Below are positions 21,944 through 32,984 of a DNA stretch of 64,000 bases, in pieces. A model generated the notes under the pieces. The model searched no databases. It was not told where the DNA came from and saw only the letters and a program-made list of their open reading frames with translations. The DNA lies in assembly GCA_047967505.1 (NCBI GenBank), contig CM106539.1, one strand, 5' to 3'. The translations under genes were made by a program, and so were the position numbers. Positions within the stretch are counted from its first letter, which is position 1, and each line of letters opens with the position of its first letter. The stretch comes from Dipteris shenzhenensis (taxonomy: Eukaryota; Polypodiophyta; Polypodiopsida; Gleicheniales).

Positions 21944-22226
21944 TGTAATGTGCCTAGGGGCAAGTGAATTAATTGATATCCCAAGAGATGGCTAGAAAAG
22001 GTGCATTTAAGAGGTACCCTAGAATGGAGACATGTGGCATACTAGATCCATCTAGGGAATTGGGGCTTGGTGGATTTGTATGCGGGAGCTTTCACGTACG
22101 ATTTTGGATCAAGAGAGAGCTTGTTACCACCGAGAATCGGCTGGGAGGATAATCTATGTGCTTGCACCCATGTGTGAGAGAAGGCTTATGTTTTGGAATC
22201 TATGTACGTTAATGAAACGTAATACA
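21944..22226 (+). repeat. Gypsy D 3' LTR
   Basis: Matches the 17860 LTR from TGTAATGTGCC to the end, terminating GTAATACA. The preceding bases are only weakly purine-rich. Confidence 0.8.
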
Positions 22227-22335
22227 GGGGGAGGCAGCAAAGCCAGGGCAAAGGAGTAGAATAGGGAGGGAGGGGTGGAGGAGAGCGAGAGGAAAGGGGG
22301 GGGGACTGAAGCGAAGGAGGACGGGGGGAGGGCAA
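22227..22335 (+). repeat. Purine-rich tract
   Basis: G/A-rich non-coding sequence between gypsy D and the tandem duplication. It includes runs of ten or more G. Confidence 0.6.
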
Positions 22336-22349
22336 CAAGCATTGATCAA

Positions 22350-23160
22350 GGAGAAGCTTTCTCTGAATTCCTTACTTGTGTTTCAATCCACTATAGTGTC
22401 TTAATCGACCTCATTTTTATTGATAATTTCAGCAAGATGATATGGGTGTACAATTTGTCCAAGGAATTTCAAGCTTTTGAGAAATTCAGAGAATGGAAGT
22501 ACAAGTTGGAAAAGAGTGGTGAAATAAATTATATCGTTTTGTACCAACAAAGGGGAAGAATTTACTTCAACAAATTTTGACACTTATTGCAAGAATGGAT
22601 CAACAGATACTAACTATACCACACACATCCCAACAAAACATGGTGGTAAAAAGGAAAAACTGAGTGATGATTGAGATGGGACTAAGCCTGTTGGTAAGGG
22701 AATTGTCCCATGGCCTAGGCAATCCTTTCAGTTCTAACCATTCTAAACAGGACAAGGACCAAAGCGATTGAGAAAAAGACTCCATAGGAGGTATATTAAA
22801 CCTTTCATTACTCATTTGAAGGTTTTTGGTTCTGATTGCATGTTCATGTGAATAAAGCAAAAAGGTCAAAGCTAGATCCCATGAGCTGAAAATGCAGTTG
22901 GTGAGGAGTCAAAGGATTATCGGCTATACAACAAAAAACTAAGATCTTGGTAAGCTAGGACATCATCTTCTAGAAGACCAAAGGCCCAACCAAAACCAAA
23001 TGCACCAAGAGGTCCAACACCACCATTGAGTGCACGCAAGTGTGCTATCAAGCAAGAGAAGGTGGAGATTCTAGAGACTGAAGACTCAGAGTTAGAACCA
23101 CAGAAGCCCGAGCTACACAAGAAAGTCTTAGTCTTGATGCCCTTTACCAGCCCTGCTTTC
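22350..23160 (+). pseudogene. Old copia integrase relic in duplication copy 1
   Basis: IDLIFIDNFSKMIWVYNLS matches the copia pattern FIDDYSRKVWVYF, with Asp-to-Asn at one position. KFREWKYKLEKSGE and YQQRGRIYF match the strand leading to the second Asp, here lost. Later, THLKVFGSDCMFM and SKDYRLYNKKL match the integrase end (HLKVFGC and KGYRLYN). Stops and deletions abound. The same relic is in copy 2 near 24480-25270. Confidence 0.65.
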
Positions 23161-23760
23161 TCAACATATGCCTCCTCTATGTAAAGCTTCTCCTTGCATA
23201 ATGACATCTAGGGCACTGGTCTTATCCCTTGTACCCTTGATTTTGAGGAGAAGAATAATAAATGCCCCTGTGCCGGTCAGCAATATTGAATTCACTAAGG
23301 GGAACTTCGTGCTTTTCTTTGACTCCCAACATGAGTTGTCCCACGACGTTCTAATGCCTCTGGCAAGGGTAGTCAACATAGACCAGAATAATACAGTCCA
23401 ATTGATGCTACTAAACAAAGAGTTCTTCCCAACATGAACAAACCTCAATAAAACAAGTCTTATTAGTCTCAATCCAGGCAATCCACAAGAGCATAGGCTA
23501 AGGCATGCTCAATTACCCGTGTTGTAAAAGTATTCCACACAATCTGACTTCATAGGGGAACACTAATCCTAATGAAGGTGTTAGAGAAACAAGAAATGGA
23601 ATAAATTAATCATTACCGATTTCACAAGCTTAAACAAAATATTCAGACAAAGAAAATGCTACAAGGTAAGAAGATATGTTCCATTATGTTGAAATTTTTA
23701 GTTCACTCATGTAAAGGTGGTTGGTCATCCTTATGTACACTCACTCGTGTGGAGGTAATA
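23161..23760. other. Unassigned part of duplication copy 1
   Basis: An open frame 23168-23437 (plus) is preserved in part in copy 2 (25318-25584) with similar residues, but no family is recognised. Similarity between copies follows from the duplication and is not evidence of coding. Confidence 0.4.
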
Positions 23761-23779
23761 AAGATTGAAACACAAGCGA

Positions 23780-24390
23780 ATGAGTGGGGAGGGCTTTGAG
23801 GAGGGTTCAATGAGTGATAAGGATGGGATGGGAGGTGAAGTGCTTGTCGACAGGAAAGGAGATGAGTCTAGCATGTAGGAGAAGGACAAGGTCAACAACC
23901 CACCCTCCTATGCAAACATTTTGGAGAAGAGTTGCAACAAGGGTTCTTGCCCTTGGCGGCGGAGGATGCATAGAAACGTTTGCATCCAAGATGTGCTCGG
24001 GAAGTTGCTTGCAAAGAGTGGTATGAAATGGGCCGGAAACACTCGTTGGTTTGTGAAATCGAAAGCGAGGATATTTTGCTAGAGCTCGAGAGGCTTTGAA
24101 GGCCGGTTTTTACTTGTTTTGTGTTTCTTCCATAGCTACATTGGAGCATTTTATGGCTTATGAATGCGAGATTCCTGCCAATGGCTATGCAACACGCTTT
24201 CTTGGAAAAGGTTTCTTTCTTATTCGGAGTGTTTCTAAAGTTTTGTGTAATGATTTGGCTGGGCCATCTTTTATCTTTTGCAGGCACTACGGTATTGATG
24301 GCTGCTTGGAGCCTTTCGTTCATTGTCAATGATTTGATCTTCGATGATCATCCGATACGGGTCGAGTTGGCTACATTGAACTAGCAAAAT
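23780..24390 (+). pseudogene. Possible LINE ORF1-like (DUF4283-type) relic, copy 1
   Basis: KVNNPPSYANILEKS resembles the lead of plant LINE ORF1 proteins. In another frame, GKGFFLIRSVSKVLCNDLAGPSF and then FCRHYGIDG follow the DUF4283 pattern, in which GFFLIRF is followed by a GPW-F-GH stretch. Stops and frame changes interrupt it. The match is by eye and weak. The counterpart is at 26040-26640. Confidence 0.4.
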
Positions 24391-24466
24391 TAAACACGAA
24401 GTTGTACTTCAAGTTGGCTACATTGAACTAGCAAAATTAAACACGAAGTTGTACTTTGAATTGTAC

Positions 24467-26680
24467 CAAGCATTGATCAAGGAGAACCTTTCTCTGAATT
24501 CTTTACCTACATTTCAATGCATATAGTGTCTTAATCGACCTCATTTTTATTGATAATTTCAGCAAGATGATATGGGTGTACAATTTGTCCAAGGAATTCC
24601 AAGCTTTTGAGAAAGTCAGAGAATGGAAGTACAAGTTGAAAAAGAGTGGTGAAAGAAATTATATCGTTTTGTACCAATAAAGGGGGAGAATTTACTTCAA
24701 CAAATTTTGACATGTATTGCAAGAAGCGATCAACAAATAATTAACTATGCCACACATATCCCAACAAAACATGGTGGCAAAAAGGAAAAACTAAGTGATG
24801 ATTGAGATGGGACTAAGCTTGTTGGTAGGGGAATTGTCCCATGGCCTAGGCAATCCTTTCAGTTCTAACCATTCTAAACAGGACAAGGACCAAAGCGATT
24901 GAGAAAAAGACTCCATAGGAGGTATATTAAACCTATCATTACTCATTTGAAGGTTTTTGGTTCTGATTGCATGTTCATGTGAATAAAGCAAAAAGGTGAA
25001 AGCTAGATCCCATGAGCTGAAAAATGCAGTTGGTGAGGAGTCAAAGGATTATCGGCTATACAACAAAAAACTAAGATCTTGGTAAGCTAGGACATCATCT
25101 TCTAGAAGACCAGAGGCCCATCCAAAACCAAATGCACCAAGAGGTCCAACACCACCATTAAGTGCACGCAAGTGTGCTATCAAGAAAGAGAAGGTGGAGA
25201 TTCTAGAGACCAAAGACTCAGAGTTAAAACCATAGAAGCTCGAGCTACAAAAGAAAGTCTTAGTCTTGATGCCCTTTACTGGCCCTGCTTTCTCTATGCA
25301 AAGCTTCTCCTTGCAAAATGGCATCTAGGGCACAGGTCTTATCCCTTGTAACCTTGATTTTGAGGAGAAGAATAATAAATGCCCCTGTGCCGGTCAGCAA
25401 TTTTGAATTCTTTAAGGGGAACTTGGTGCTTTTCTTTGACTCCCAACATGAGTTGTCCTACGATGTTCCAGTGCCTCTGGAAAGGGTAGTCAACATGGAC
25501 CAGAATAATACGGTCCAATTGATGCTACTCAACAAAGAGTTCTTCCCAACACAAACAAACCTCAATAAAATCAAGTCTTATTAGTCTCAATCCAGGCAAT
25601 CCATGAGCATAGGATCATGCATGCTCAATTACCTGTGTTGTAAAAGTATTCCACACAGTCTGACTTCAGAGGGGAACACTGATCCTAATGAAGGTGCTAG
25701 AGAAACAAGAAAATGGAATAAATTAATCATTACCAATTACACAAGCTTAAACAAAATATTCAGACAAAGAAAATGCTACAAGGTAAGAAGATATGTTCCA
25801 TTATGTTGAAATTTTCATTTCACTCATGTAAAGGTGGTTAGTCATCCTTGCGTACACTCACTTGTGTGAAGGCAGTAAAGATTGAAACACAATGTTTCAG
25901 ATGTTCCTACATTGGAATTTCCATTGGGAGTCAGTGGGGAGAGTAGGAGCAAACACACAGTGAGTTTTGTGCATGGTTGATGCATGTGTGCCCAATGGTA
26001 GACTCTTGGGAGTCTGTGCCAAGTGTCACCTTAAAATAAATGAGTGGGGAGGGCTTTGAGGAGGGTTCAATGAGTAATAGGGATGGGATGGGAGGTGAAG
26101 TGCTTATCGACAGGAAAGGAGATGAGTCTGGCATGCAGGACAAGGACAAGGTCAACAACCTACCCTCCTATGCAAACATTTTGGAGAAGAGCTGCAAGGA
26201 CAGTTCTTGCCCTTGGCGTTGGAGGATGCATAGGAAAGTTTGCATGCAAGATGTGCTTGGGAAGTTGCTTGCAAAGAGTGGTATGAAATGGGCTGGAAAC
26301 ACGCACTGGTTTGTGAAATCAAAAGGGAGGATATTTTGCTAGAGCTCGAGAGACTTTGAAGGCCGGTTTTTACTTGTTCTGTGTTTCTTCCATGGCTACA
26401 CTGGAGCAATTTATGGCTTATGAATGCGAGATTCCTGCCAATGGATATGCAACACACTTTCTTGGAAAAGGTTTCTTTCTTATTCGGTGTGTTTCTAAAG
26501 TTTTGTGTAATGATTTGGCTGGGCCATCTTTTATCTTTTGTGGGCACTATGGTATTGATGGCTCCTTGGAGCCTTTCATTCATTGTCAATGAGTTGCTCT
26601 TCAATGATTTCCCGATACGAGTGGAGTTGGCTACATTGAACTAGCAAAATTAAACACAAAGCTGTACTTTGAATTGTAGG
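24467..26680 (+). repeat. Direct tandem duplication, copy 2
   Basis: Same order of blocks as 22336-24466. It carries an extra stretch of about 140 bp near 25893-26038 (between GAAACACAA and ATGAGTGGGGAGG). It ends at TTTGAATTGTA. It holds the second copy of the copia integrase relic and of the ORF1-like relic. Confidence 0.85.
26040..26640 (+). pseudogene. Possible LINE ORF1-like (DUF4283-type) relic, copy 2
   Basis: Frame 26040-26342 is open for 100 codons, and its copy 1 equivalent has one TAG at 23877-23879. It includes LPSYANILEKSCKD. A second frame (26356-26592) holds GKGFFLIRCVSK and FCGHYGIDGSLEPF, similar to DUF4283. Assignment is tentative; a host origin cannot be excluded. Confidence 0.4.
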
Positions 26681-27376
26681 ATATTTACATAGAGAGAGTT
26701 GCAAAATGGAGACAAGGTTCAAGCAAAAATATTGAGGTTGATTGATTTTGATAGCAAAGTACAAGCCTCATTTTATAGGTAGAGGATGTCTTGTCTTCTC
26801 CACACACGTAGTTCACATTTGGTATACAACAAATCCCAACAAAAGAGCGGCATGCAAACAGTGACGCGCAATTCTATCTAAAGCAAGCGGCTTTTGGGAT
26901 TGAATCCCTGAATTATAGAGTCTCTGAGGTAAGGGCTTTCTCTAAATTTTTGGGTCTTTGGATAGGGAACAAGGTGTCCTAATGGGGTGACCCCCCCCCC
27001 CCCCCATCCCCATGCAAATAGACCCTCAAAACCCTTAAACCATGAGGAAAAGAGACCCCCCGCTATCACCGGCGGAAAGTCGGATTGGAACAAGATTTTA
27101 AGGGGGTGATCCACCCATCAAGTACCCCCTATAACGATATCTAGAGCACCAATCTACTCAAAACAAGTAGCCCAAATGGAGTGCACCAGTTTATAGTAGA
27201 AATACAAGAAGAAAAGCTTAAAAGAGAAGGAAGAAGAGGTCATTTCAAGTGTTTTCTTGACACAAATGAAGCGGGAGTCGGATAAGTACCACCAACTCTA
27301 TAACACTTGACTTTTGCTATAAAATAAACGCCTTTTCTAAAATTACAGCAAGTCATTTTCCCTCTTGTATTACTAA
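26681..27376. other. No gene recognised; contains a 15-C run
   Basis: The stretch includes an uninterrupted run of 15 C at 26991-27005 preceded by GGGGTGA. The end borders a gag relic. No LTR border or primer-binding site was found, although one would be expected upstream of that gag. Confidence 0.5.
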
Positions 27377-28623
27377 AAGGAAAGAAAGGAAGGGGAAGGG
27401 ATATTTAATAATGAACTTGTTCTTTTTCCTCCACTACCAGAAGGAAATAGGGAGAGAACACCATCACCTCCTCTTGAAGAGGATGATGTAGATGAGAGTC
27501 TTACACATATTGAGTATGATAACCCACGTATAGAATTACCTTCATCTCTCCTTCAAGAATCTCTTGATAGGGAGTTTTCCTTCAAAAATGAAGGGAGAAA
27601 CGAGTGCATCCAAGAGCAAGGTGCTGAGTTTACTCCTTTAACTCAAAATCTGGTACACATGGATTATATTCCAAGTGCAAGAGGGAGAGAAGAGTCTCTC
27701 GTTGATAAGCTGGTTTCTCAGATTAGTCATATGATTGAACAGTCCATTATGACAAAATTAGGGACTAAGAGAGTGTTGAATTTTGGGGATGAAGATTGAA
27801 GTACCCCCTCAAAAGGAGCTAAATTCTAGCCCCGAGAGAGAAGAGAATTCTCAAAGTATGATGGAGCACGAGAGGCGGATAAAATCCTCAATTAGATTTA
27901 CCATTTTGAGCTATATTTTGCCCATCAAGATAAGACCGACCATGAGAAGCTTGCTCTTGCCACACTGCATCTACAAAAGGATGCTTTAATGTGGTGGTTC
28001 TTATTAAACAAACAGGAAAAGAGCCTATTCTTCAATGGTCCAAATTTGTAGAGCAGCTCAAGGCCACTTTCATGCCTCCAAGGCATGAAGAAGAATTGAC
28101 CTTCCGTTGGGAAAGGTTCAGGAAACTCGATAATGAGAATAACGCTGAATTTACAGCTAGGTTTTGGAAACTCTCTTTAGAGTTATCTGAGAAGAGTGAA
28201 GATGATAGAAGGAAGAAGCATTTAGTAGCCCTAACCCCAGAAATGAGATATGAGGTTGAGATGTTCAACCCAACCACCTTGAAAGACCTCACTAAATTGG
28301 CTGAGATTGCTGAGAGGAAATTGAATCCTCATAAACCCTTCAACAAAGGAAAGGAGAAAGCTATTGTATAAAATGTTAACAACCAATTATGTCCTGGATG
28401 GATACCATTTCCTTCCATGACTGATGATGAGAAGAAAAAGCTAATTAAGGAGGGTAAATGTTTTGGATGTAAGAAACATAAGCCAAGGTATCCATGGCAT
28501 AAATGTCCTACTCTATTAGCCAAAATTACCAAAACAAATTTTGTAAAAGGAAAAGGCAAAGCATTCAAGCAGGAGGGTGAGGCTTCTACCTCCTCATCCC
28601 AAGACTCTACGATGAACATATAA
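27377..28623 (+). pseudogene. Gypsy-type gag of a gag-only relic
   Basis: Open from 27377 to a TGA at 27797-27799, with an acidic N-terminal part (PPLEEDDVDESL) ending KRVLNFGDED. After frame changes, YFAHQDKTDHEKLALATLHLQ, ALMWWFLLNKQ, WSKFVEQLKATFMPPRHEEEL and MFNPTTLKDLTKLAEIAERK follow the retrotransposon-gag fold. EGKCFGCKKHKPRYPWHKC is a zinc-knuckle variant (C-x2-C-x9-H-x-C). It ends MNI-stop. No protease or RT follows. Confidence 0.78.
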
Positions 28624-29226
28624 CCAAGAGTAAATGCTATCCCATTCAGCCAACACTGGTGTATGGATGTGTGAACTGAATAGAGAGTAGGCATATTTAT
28701 TATAAGTATAGACGGAGAAAAATCCATGTAGAGCGTCTGATAGGAGGACTAGGGCTGAAATAGAAAAGTTGGAAAAAGAGATTTGAAGGTCTATAGTTTC
28801 TATAGACTAAGTAGATCTCCATCGCAAAATCATATATAGCCAAGGTCTACCTAGTTCAATAACACATTTGGGTGAGAGAACATCTTTTGAATATTGACCA
28901 GTTTGTTGAGAATATGTTTCAGCTTATTGAGTAAATTACTATAAAGAGATTTCAGCAGCTTGGTATTCAGAAGAGAATTCTAAGTATGAAGAGATATTGA
29001 AGAGGCACTGCAGTAATACTTCTGCATTTTGAATATTCAGCATCAAGAGGAACTAGAACTGAGATTTAAGTTCTGATTCAGAAGAGATCGTGTACTACTA
29101 GGAGAAGACTATTTGCAGATTATGAAGAGGAGATGCAAATGCAGAAGTAAAAGAGAAGCATACGCAAGAGAAAGAGACAAGAGAGGATCCAGAAGAGGAC
29201 TTCTATCCATTCAAGCAAGAGGGAGT
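28624..29226 (+). other. Spacer between gag and polypurine tract
   Basis: No domain is recognised and no RT or integrase trace is visible. The end is purine-rich: AAGCAAGAGGGAG (29214-29226) directly before TGTCATGACG, typical of a plus-strand primer next to a 3' LTR. Confidence 0.55.
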
Positions 29227-29791
29227 GTCATGACGAGAAATTGCTAATCCATGATTAGTAGACATTAAAACATTGCTATATATTATACGCCAATGGTGTA
29301 ACATGTATATGTATTTATGATGGACACCGACCGATTTGTTATGGTGGTGGATCATCTCAATAGATAGGACTAGTCGAGCTAGAGCCACTGCTTCAGACAG
29401 CATCGAATTTGGACATGTGATACTTATTCTATTAATAAAAATGTGCACACACGTGTCTAGGTTCTAGGGGCAATAGGAAGGGAAGGGTGCATTAAGGTGC
29501 ATTGAATGGTAGATGCATGGGTCATAGGCTAAGGGTAGGTGTAAATGGGAAGATGGAACTTGAGTGATCTCAAGGGACATTAATGAAAGGGTATCACCTT
29601 TTCAGTGTGAATCTCACATAGCATTCTTCATTCACCTTGCATTCATCCGCCATCTCACACACACCTTGCATGTAGGTCGAAATAGAAACAAGTACTCTCA
29701 CGAGGGTGCTCTTCCCCATTGGAGGGCCAATTGGCATTCCAATTCTACATGCATTGCACACATTTACATTCTTGAGAAGGCTGGTTCTTCA
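29227..29791 (+). repeat. Putative 3' LTR of the gag-only gypsy relic
   Basis: Starts TGTCATGACGAG after a polypurine tract. The end is cut by copia F. No matching 5' LTR was found in the window, so the LTR is inferred from position and start sequence alone. Confidence 0.5.
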
Positions 29792-30086
29792 TAGAAGGCA
29801 CATGGTAGGAGGAACGGAATAGAAAAGAAATGGAAGAACTAGAAAGAAATGAAAGGAAATGGAAAGTACAAAGCAATGATAACCAAAATACTCACATGAT
29901 AGAAAAGCTTCATATAGACCACTCTAATGTGACACTAAACAAGTACAACACTAAATAGTGTGACACCAGACTCTAGAAAGCCAAAGTGTATATGGCAATA
30001 TGACACATGGCATGTCTAGGACTCATGAGACTATTAAAACACACCTAGAACAGCTAGAACACTCACTTTGACTTAATGTTCCAACA
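29792..30086 (-). repeat. Copia F 3' LTR
   Basis: Matches 31891-32182. It ends ATGTTCCAACA next to the polypurine tract. Its start has TAG where the other LTR has TG. Confidence 0.82.
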
Positions 30087-30529
30087 TCCCCCCATGAAGG
30101 AAATGTGAGGGACTACTGGAATGGGACCAAAAATAGAACATGACAATGATGGAGTCTACTGCCCTGTGCACCCCAAGTAGCTCAGAGGCTCAAAGAAGCA
30201 TGGCTACCAGACCAACACATTGGTCTAGGGAATTCACCAACATCCTGGAACTCCAGGCCTAATAAAGAGACCCATCAAGCCAATAGAAAGGCTCTCACAA
30301 TACATCCCCCCTCGCTTCGTAATAGGACATGAGAATCTTTATTGACTCAATGACTCAAGGAGATTATTACATCAATTTTTTGGGGACTACCTAGGGCAAA
30401 GTACTCAACTACATCAAGCTCATGTAAAACTTAAAAGGCAACGTCACGATCATCAGGTTCATAGATCTTTGGATGGACAGAGAGAGATCTTAGATGTGAG
30501 CCATGAGAGCATGTGTCAGTGAGAGCGTG

Positions 30530-31210
30530 TCTTCATCTACTTTCTTTGCTTCACTATGGACGACCGCAACCAAGACCGCAACCAAATTGGCATGGTCTTT
30601 GATTTGTTGCTTGGTAAGTTTCTTGAAGCCACGATCCTCCGTGTGACCAAGCTTCCCACATTATGTGCACTTGAGAGGTTTGAATTTACCTTTACCCTTT
30701 GAAAAAAGTGTAGTAGAGTTAGGAGTATTGGCATACCTCCGTTTATGGTCAAGTAATGATGGCCACGATGCCATGGAAGGCCATCTTTGCTACCCGTAGT
30801 GCTAGAATGACATCCTGGTACTTTGCAATGTCTCAATGCTTGAGAGGTGGACAACAACTTGATCATCGTCCCCTATAGGGGCCTTCAAAGTAGTAAGTTG
30901 TGTGATGAGGGACTCCATGTGATTCATATGCTATTGAAGAGTGTCTTCATGCTTCATGATGAGCCTGAAGAGCTCTTGGTGAAGAAATACCTTGGAATTG
31001 ATGAGTTGGTTACCAAACAAGTGCTCTAACTTGCTCCACAACTCATAAGGCAGTGAGCTCAAAATCAAGGTGATGAATGATAGTATCAGCAAGAGCCAAA
31101 CCAATAAAAGAGAGTGCCTTGTCATTTTGAGCTTGCCATCGGAGAAGCTTCTCTTCACAATCAGCCATAGATTATTTCTCATAAGTAGAAGTTGCATTTT
31201 GGCTTGCCAT
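30530..31210 (-). pseudogene. Copia F gag
   Basis: Minus start ATG at 31210 gives MASQNATSTYEK, then a stop, then CEEKLLRWQAQNDKALSFIG and DTIIHHLDFELTAL, matching the plant copia gag domain (UBN2 type). A zinc knuckle near 30640 reads C-T-stop-C-GKLGH-TEDR, so its last Cys is Arg and there is a stop inside. Frame changes occur around 31050-30700. Gag would bind RNA and form particles. Confidence 0.75.
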
Positions 31211-31873
31211 TTGTGAAGTTCTTCCCGAAGAACTTCTAAATGGTAACACTTGATTTGGAAGACTCCATACTTGAAAAAATGAAAGTACTAGTGCAAGACC
31301 AGCAAGTTGAAGAGTTTAAACTCGTAGTGGAATACCTCGGGCCTTGGAGTAGCAACTTCAGTTGTTGGGGAGCAAGTTGGGATAGAGAATGGAGGAGGAA
31401 TTTGAGGCAGATGGCAGGCAGAGAAAAGACAACAACACGTTACTTATAATAGCAACAAGCAGTAGGAATTCCATCACGAACTCAAATCTCGTTAGAAATT
31501 AAAGAAGCCATAACTTTTGACTGAAAACTCGGATTAAGTCAATGTAAAAGGCAAAAATATAGAGTTCAAAGTCCTCTACAACTTTGCTACAGACTTCAAG
31601 TCAAAATTCCATCTCCAGAGTCAAATATGAACGTCGCACTACTCTCAAGTCTTATAAACAACACGAAGAGATCACAAGCAAGAATCAGCTTTATGAGAGA
31701 TCTTCAGTAGCCCATGATCCTCTCGAACAGCTCCTCCAAGTTGGCGATCGTCATGAGGAGGATTGGGTGGAGGAGACGAAAAGAGGCAGTTTTCTAAGGA
31801 CGAGGAGGGAGAGTAACTTCATTGGCCTCCACCTCAATCTCTTGGAAGGGGAAGGGAAGATAGGGCTAGGAGC

Positions 31874-31888
31874 ATGGCTTAGATACCA
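31874..31888 (-). promoter_or_regulatory. Primer-binding site of copia F
   Basis: The complement reads TGGTATCTAAGCCAT, next to the 5' LTR. It differs from the methionine tRNA site TGGTATCAGAGCC by two bases. Confidence 0.75.
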
Positions 31889-31890
31889 CA

Positions 31891-32182
31891 TGAAGGCACA
31901 TGGTAGGAGGAATGGAATGGAAAAGAAATGGAAGAACTACAAAGCAATGAAAGGAAATGGAAAGTACAAAGCAATGATAACCAAAATACTCATATGAGAG
32001 AAAATCTTGATGTAGACCACTCTAATGTGACACTAGACAAGTACAACAATGTATAGTGTGACACTGACTCTAGAAAGCCAAGTGTATATGGGATAACTCC
32101 CAATATGACACGTGGCATGTCTAGGACTCACTAGACTCTAGAAACACACCTAGAACACTCACTTTGACTTCATGTTCCAACA
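31891..32182 (-). repeat. Copia F 5' LTR
   Basis: On the plus strand it begins TGAAGGCACATGGTAGG after the primer site and ends CATGTTCCAACA. Confidence 0.82.
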
Positions 32183-32411
32183 CGTCCTCACAGATGATGT
32201 CACACAGTCAAATCAAACCACATCCAATTTTCCAAAGGTCAAGTGACCCTTCAAACATTCAAAAGAGAAACCACAACCCCTTTCGCACTCATAATCTTGT
32301 TCACACCATAAGCTCTGAAATACCCCTCTTGCAGCCAAGGGTGGTGATACTTGTTGTAAAATGTAACAGGTCTCCAACTCCATCGCAATACTGCAAAGGA
32401 GGAGGCCTCAT
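32183..32411. other. No gene recognised
   Basis: Non-coding stretch between copia F and the G1 LTR. It may be the resumed LTR of the gag-only gypsy relic, but this could not be tested. Confidence 0.4.
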
Positions 32412-32530
32412 TGTTGTCTCTGTGCCAACATGGACTTAGGTAGAACAGAATGTGTGTAGAGTAGCAGCAAAGCTCCGCTTCTTGTACTTGCATAAGGCTA
32501 GAAATAATCCCTCTTAGAAATCCAACTGGC

Positions 32531-32765
32531 ATGTTCTACATGCAAGTTCTACATATTTTTTCCTACATGCAACTCCTACATGCGGGTTCTACATGCAACT
32601 CCTACATGCAAGTCCTACATGTAACTTCTATTTGCAATTCCTACATGCAAGTTCTACATGCAAGTCCTATATGCAACTCCTACATGCATGTTCTACATGC
32701 GAGTTCTACATGCAACTCCTACATGCAACTTCTATATGCAAGTTCTACATATAGAGAGAGAATGT
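32531..32765 (+). repeat. 13-bp minisatellite in G1 LTR
   Basis: About 16 imperfect copies of CCTACATGCAACT and near variants (CTACATGCAAGTT). It lies just upstream of the LTR TATA box. In the G2 LTR the same place holds a different 13-bp repeat. Confidence 0.85.
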
Positions 32766-32799
32766 CTTACAATTCCTACATGCAGAGAGAGAAGCTCTC

Positions 32800-32820
32800 C
32801 AACTTGTATAAATACCCCAT
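32800..32820 (+). promoter_or_regulatory. TATA box of G-family LTR
   Basis: CTTGTATAAATACCCC is kept in the G2 LTR (60905-60920, minus). Its position between U3 repeats and the CTC tract fits the LTR core promoter. Confidence 0.65.
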
Positions 32821-32984
32821 AATGGAATGAAGCCCACACTCTTTGGGGCATTGTGTTGAGTTCTACTTTGGTATTCTAAGCAATTGTCTCAAGTGTCCAT
32901 GCTTCCTTGCACTCCACATCCAAAAGCATGTCCTAACCTTGCAACTCCTCCTCCCCTCTCCTCTAACCTTGCAAACCATCCTCT

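Larger units (their letters stand above)
17860..22226 (+). mobile_element. Gypsy D, Reina-like short-LTR element, decayed
   Basis: Two copies of a short LTR (17860-18108 and 21944-22226) enclose gag, RT, RNase H and a shortened integrase on the plus strand. The flanks (TTACA on the left, GGGGG on the right) do not match, so no target duplication remains. LTRs of about 250-280 bp and the HVSRLKKF integrase end resemble Reina-type chromoviruses. MITE M1 copy 1 lies in its gag region. Confidence 0.75.
22336..24466 (+). repeat. Direct tandem duplication, copy 1
   Basis: Begins CAAGCATTGATCAAGG, which recurs at 24467. The two copies align along nearly their whole length, with one 140-bp block present only in copy 2. 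Near the copy 1 end, a 50-bp block (GGCTACATTGAACTAGC) is itself repeated. Contents: a degraded copia integrase, a stretch with no assigned function, and a possible LINE ORF1 relic. Confidence 0.85.
29792..32182 (-). mobile_element. Copia F, gag-only element
   Basis: LTRs at 29792-30086 and 31891-32182 are clearly alike, for example AAGCAATGATAACCAAAATA. Between them are 1.8 kb with only gag on the minus strand. A primer site lies inside the right LTR and a polypurine tract (complement of TCCCCCCATGAAGG) inside the left. No protease, integrase or RT sequence is visible. Flanks CTTCA and CGTCC differ. It is either an internally deleted copy or a non-autonomous form relying on other elements for RT. 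Confidence 0.82.

Noticed and set aside
23168-23437. Novel conserved protein in the tandem duplication
   Set aside because: Conservation between the two copies follows from duplication; there is no independent sign of coding and the frame is short.
26985-27010. GGGGTGA plus C run as a third MITE M1 end
   Set aside because: It lacks the CTCGG end, any partner terminus and a duplication; it is probably a homopolymer in unrelated sequence.
29787-32187. Target duplication for copia F
   Set aside because: Flanks CTTCA and CGTCC do not match, so no duplication is claimed.
32531-32765. CRISPR-like array
   Set aside because: Repeats are contiguous 13-bp units with no spacers; this is a minisatellite in an LTR.
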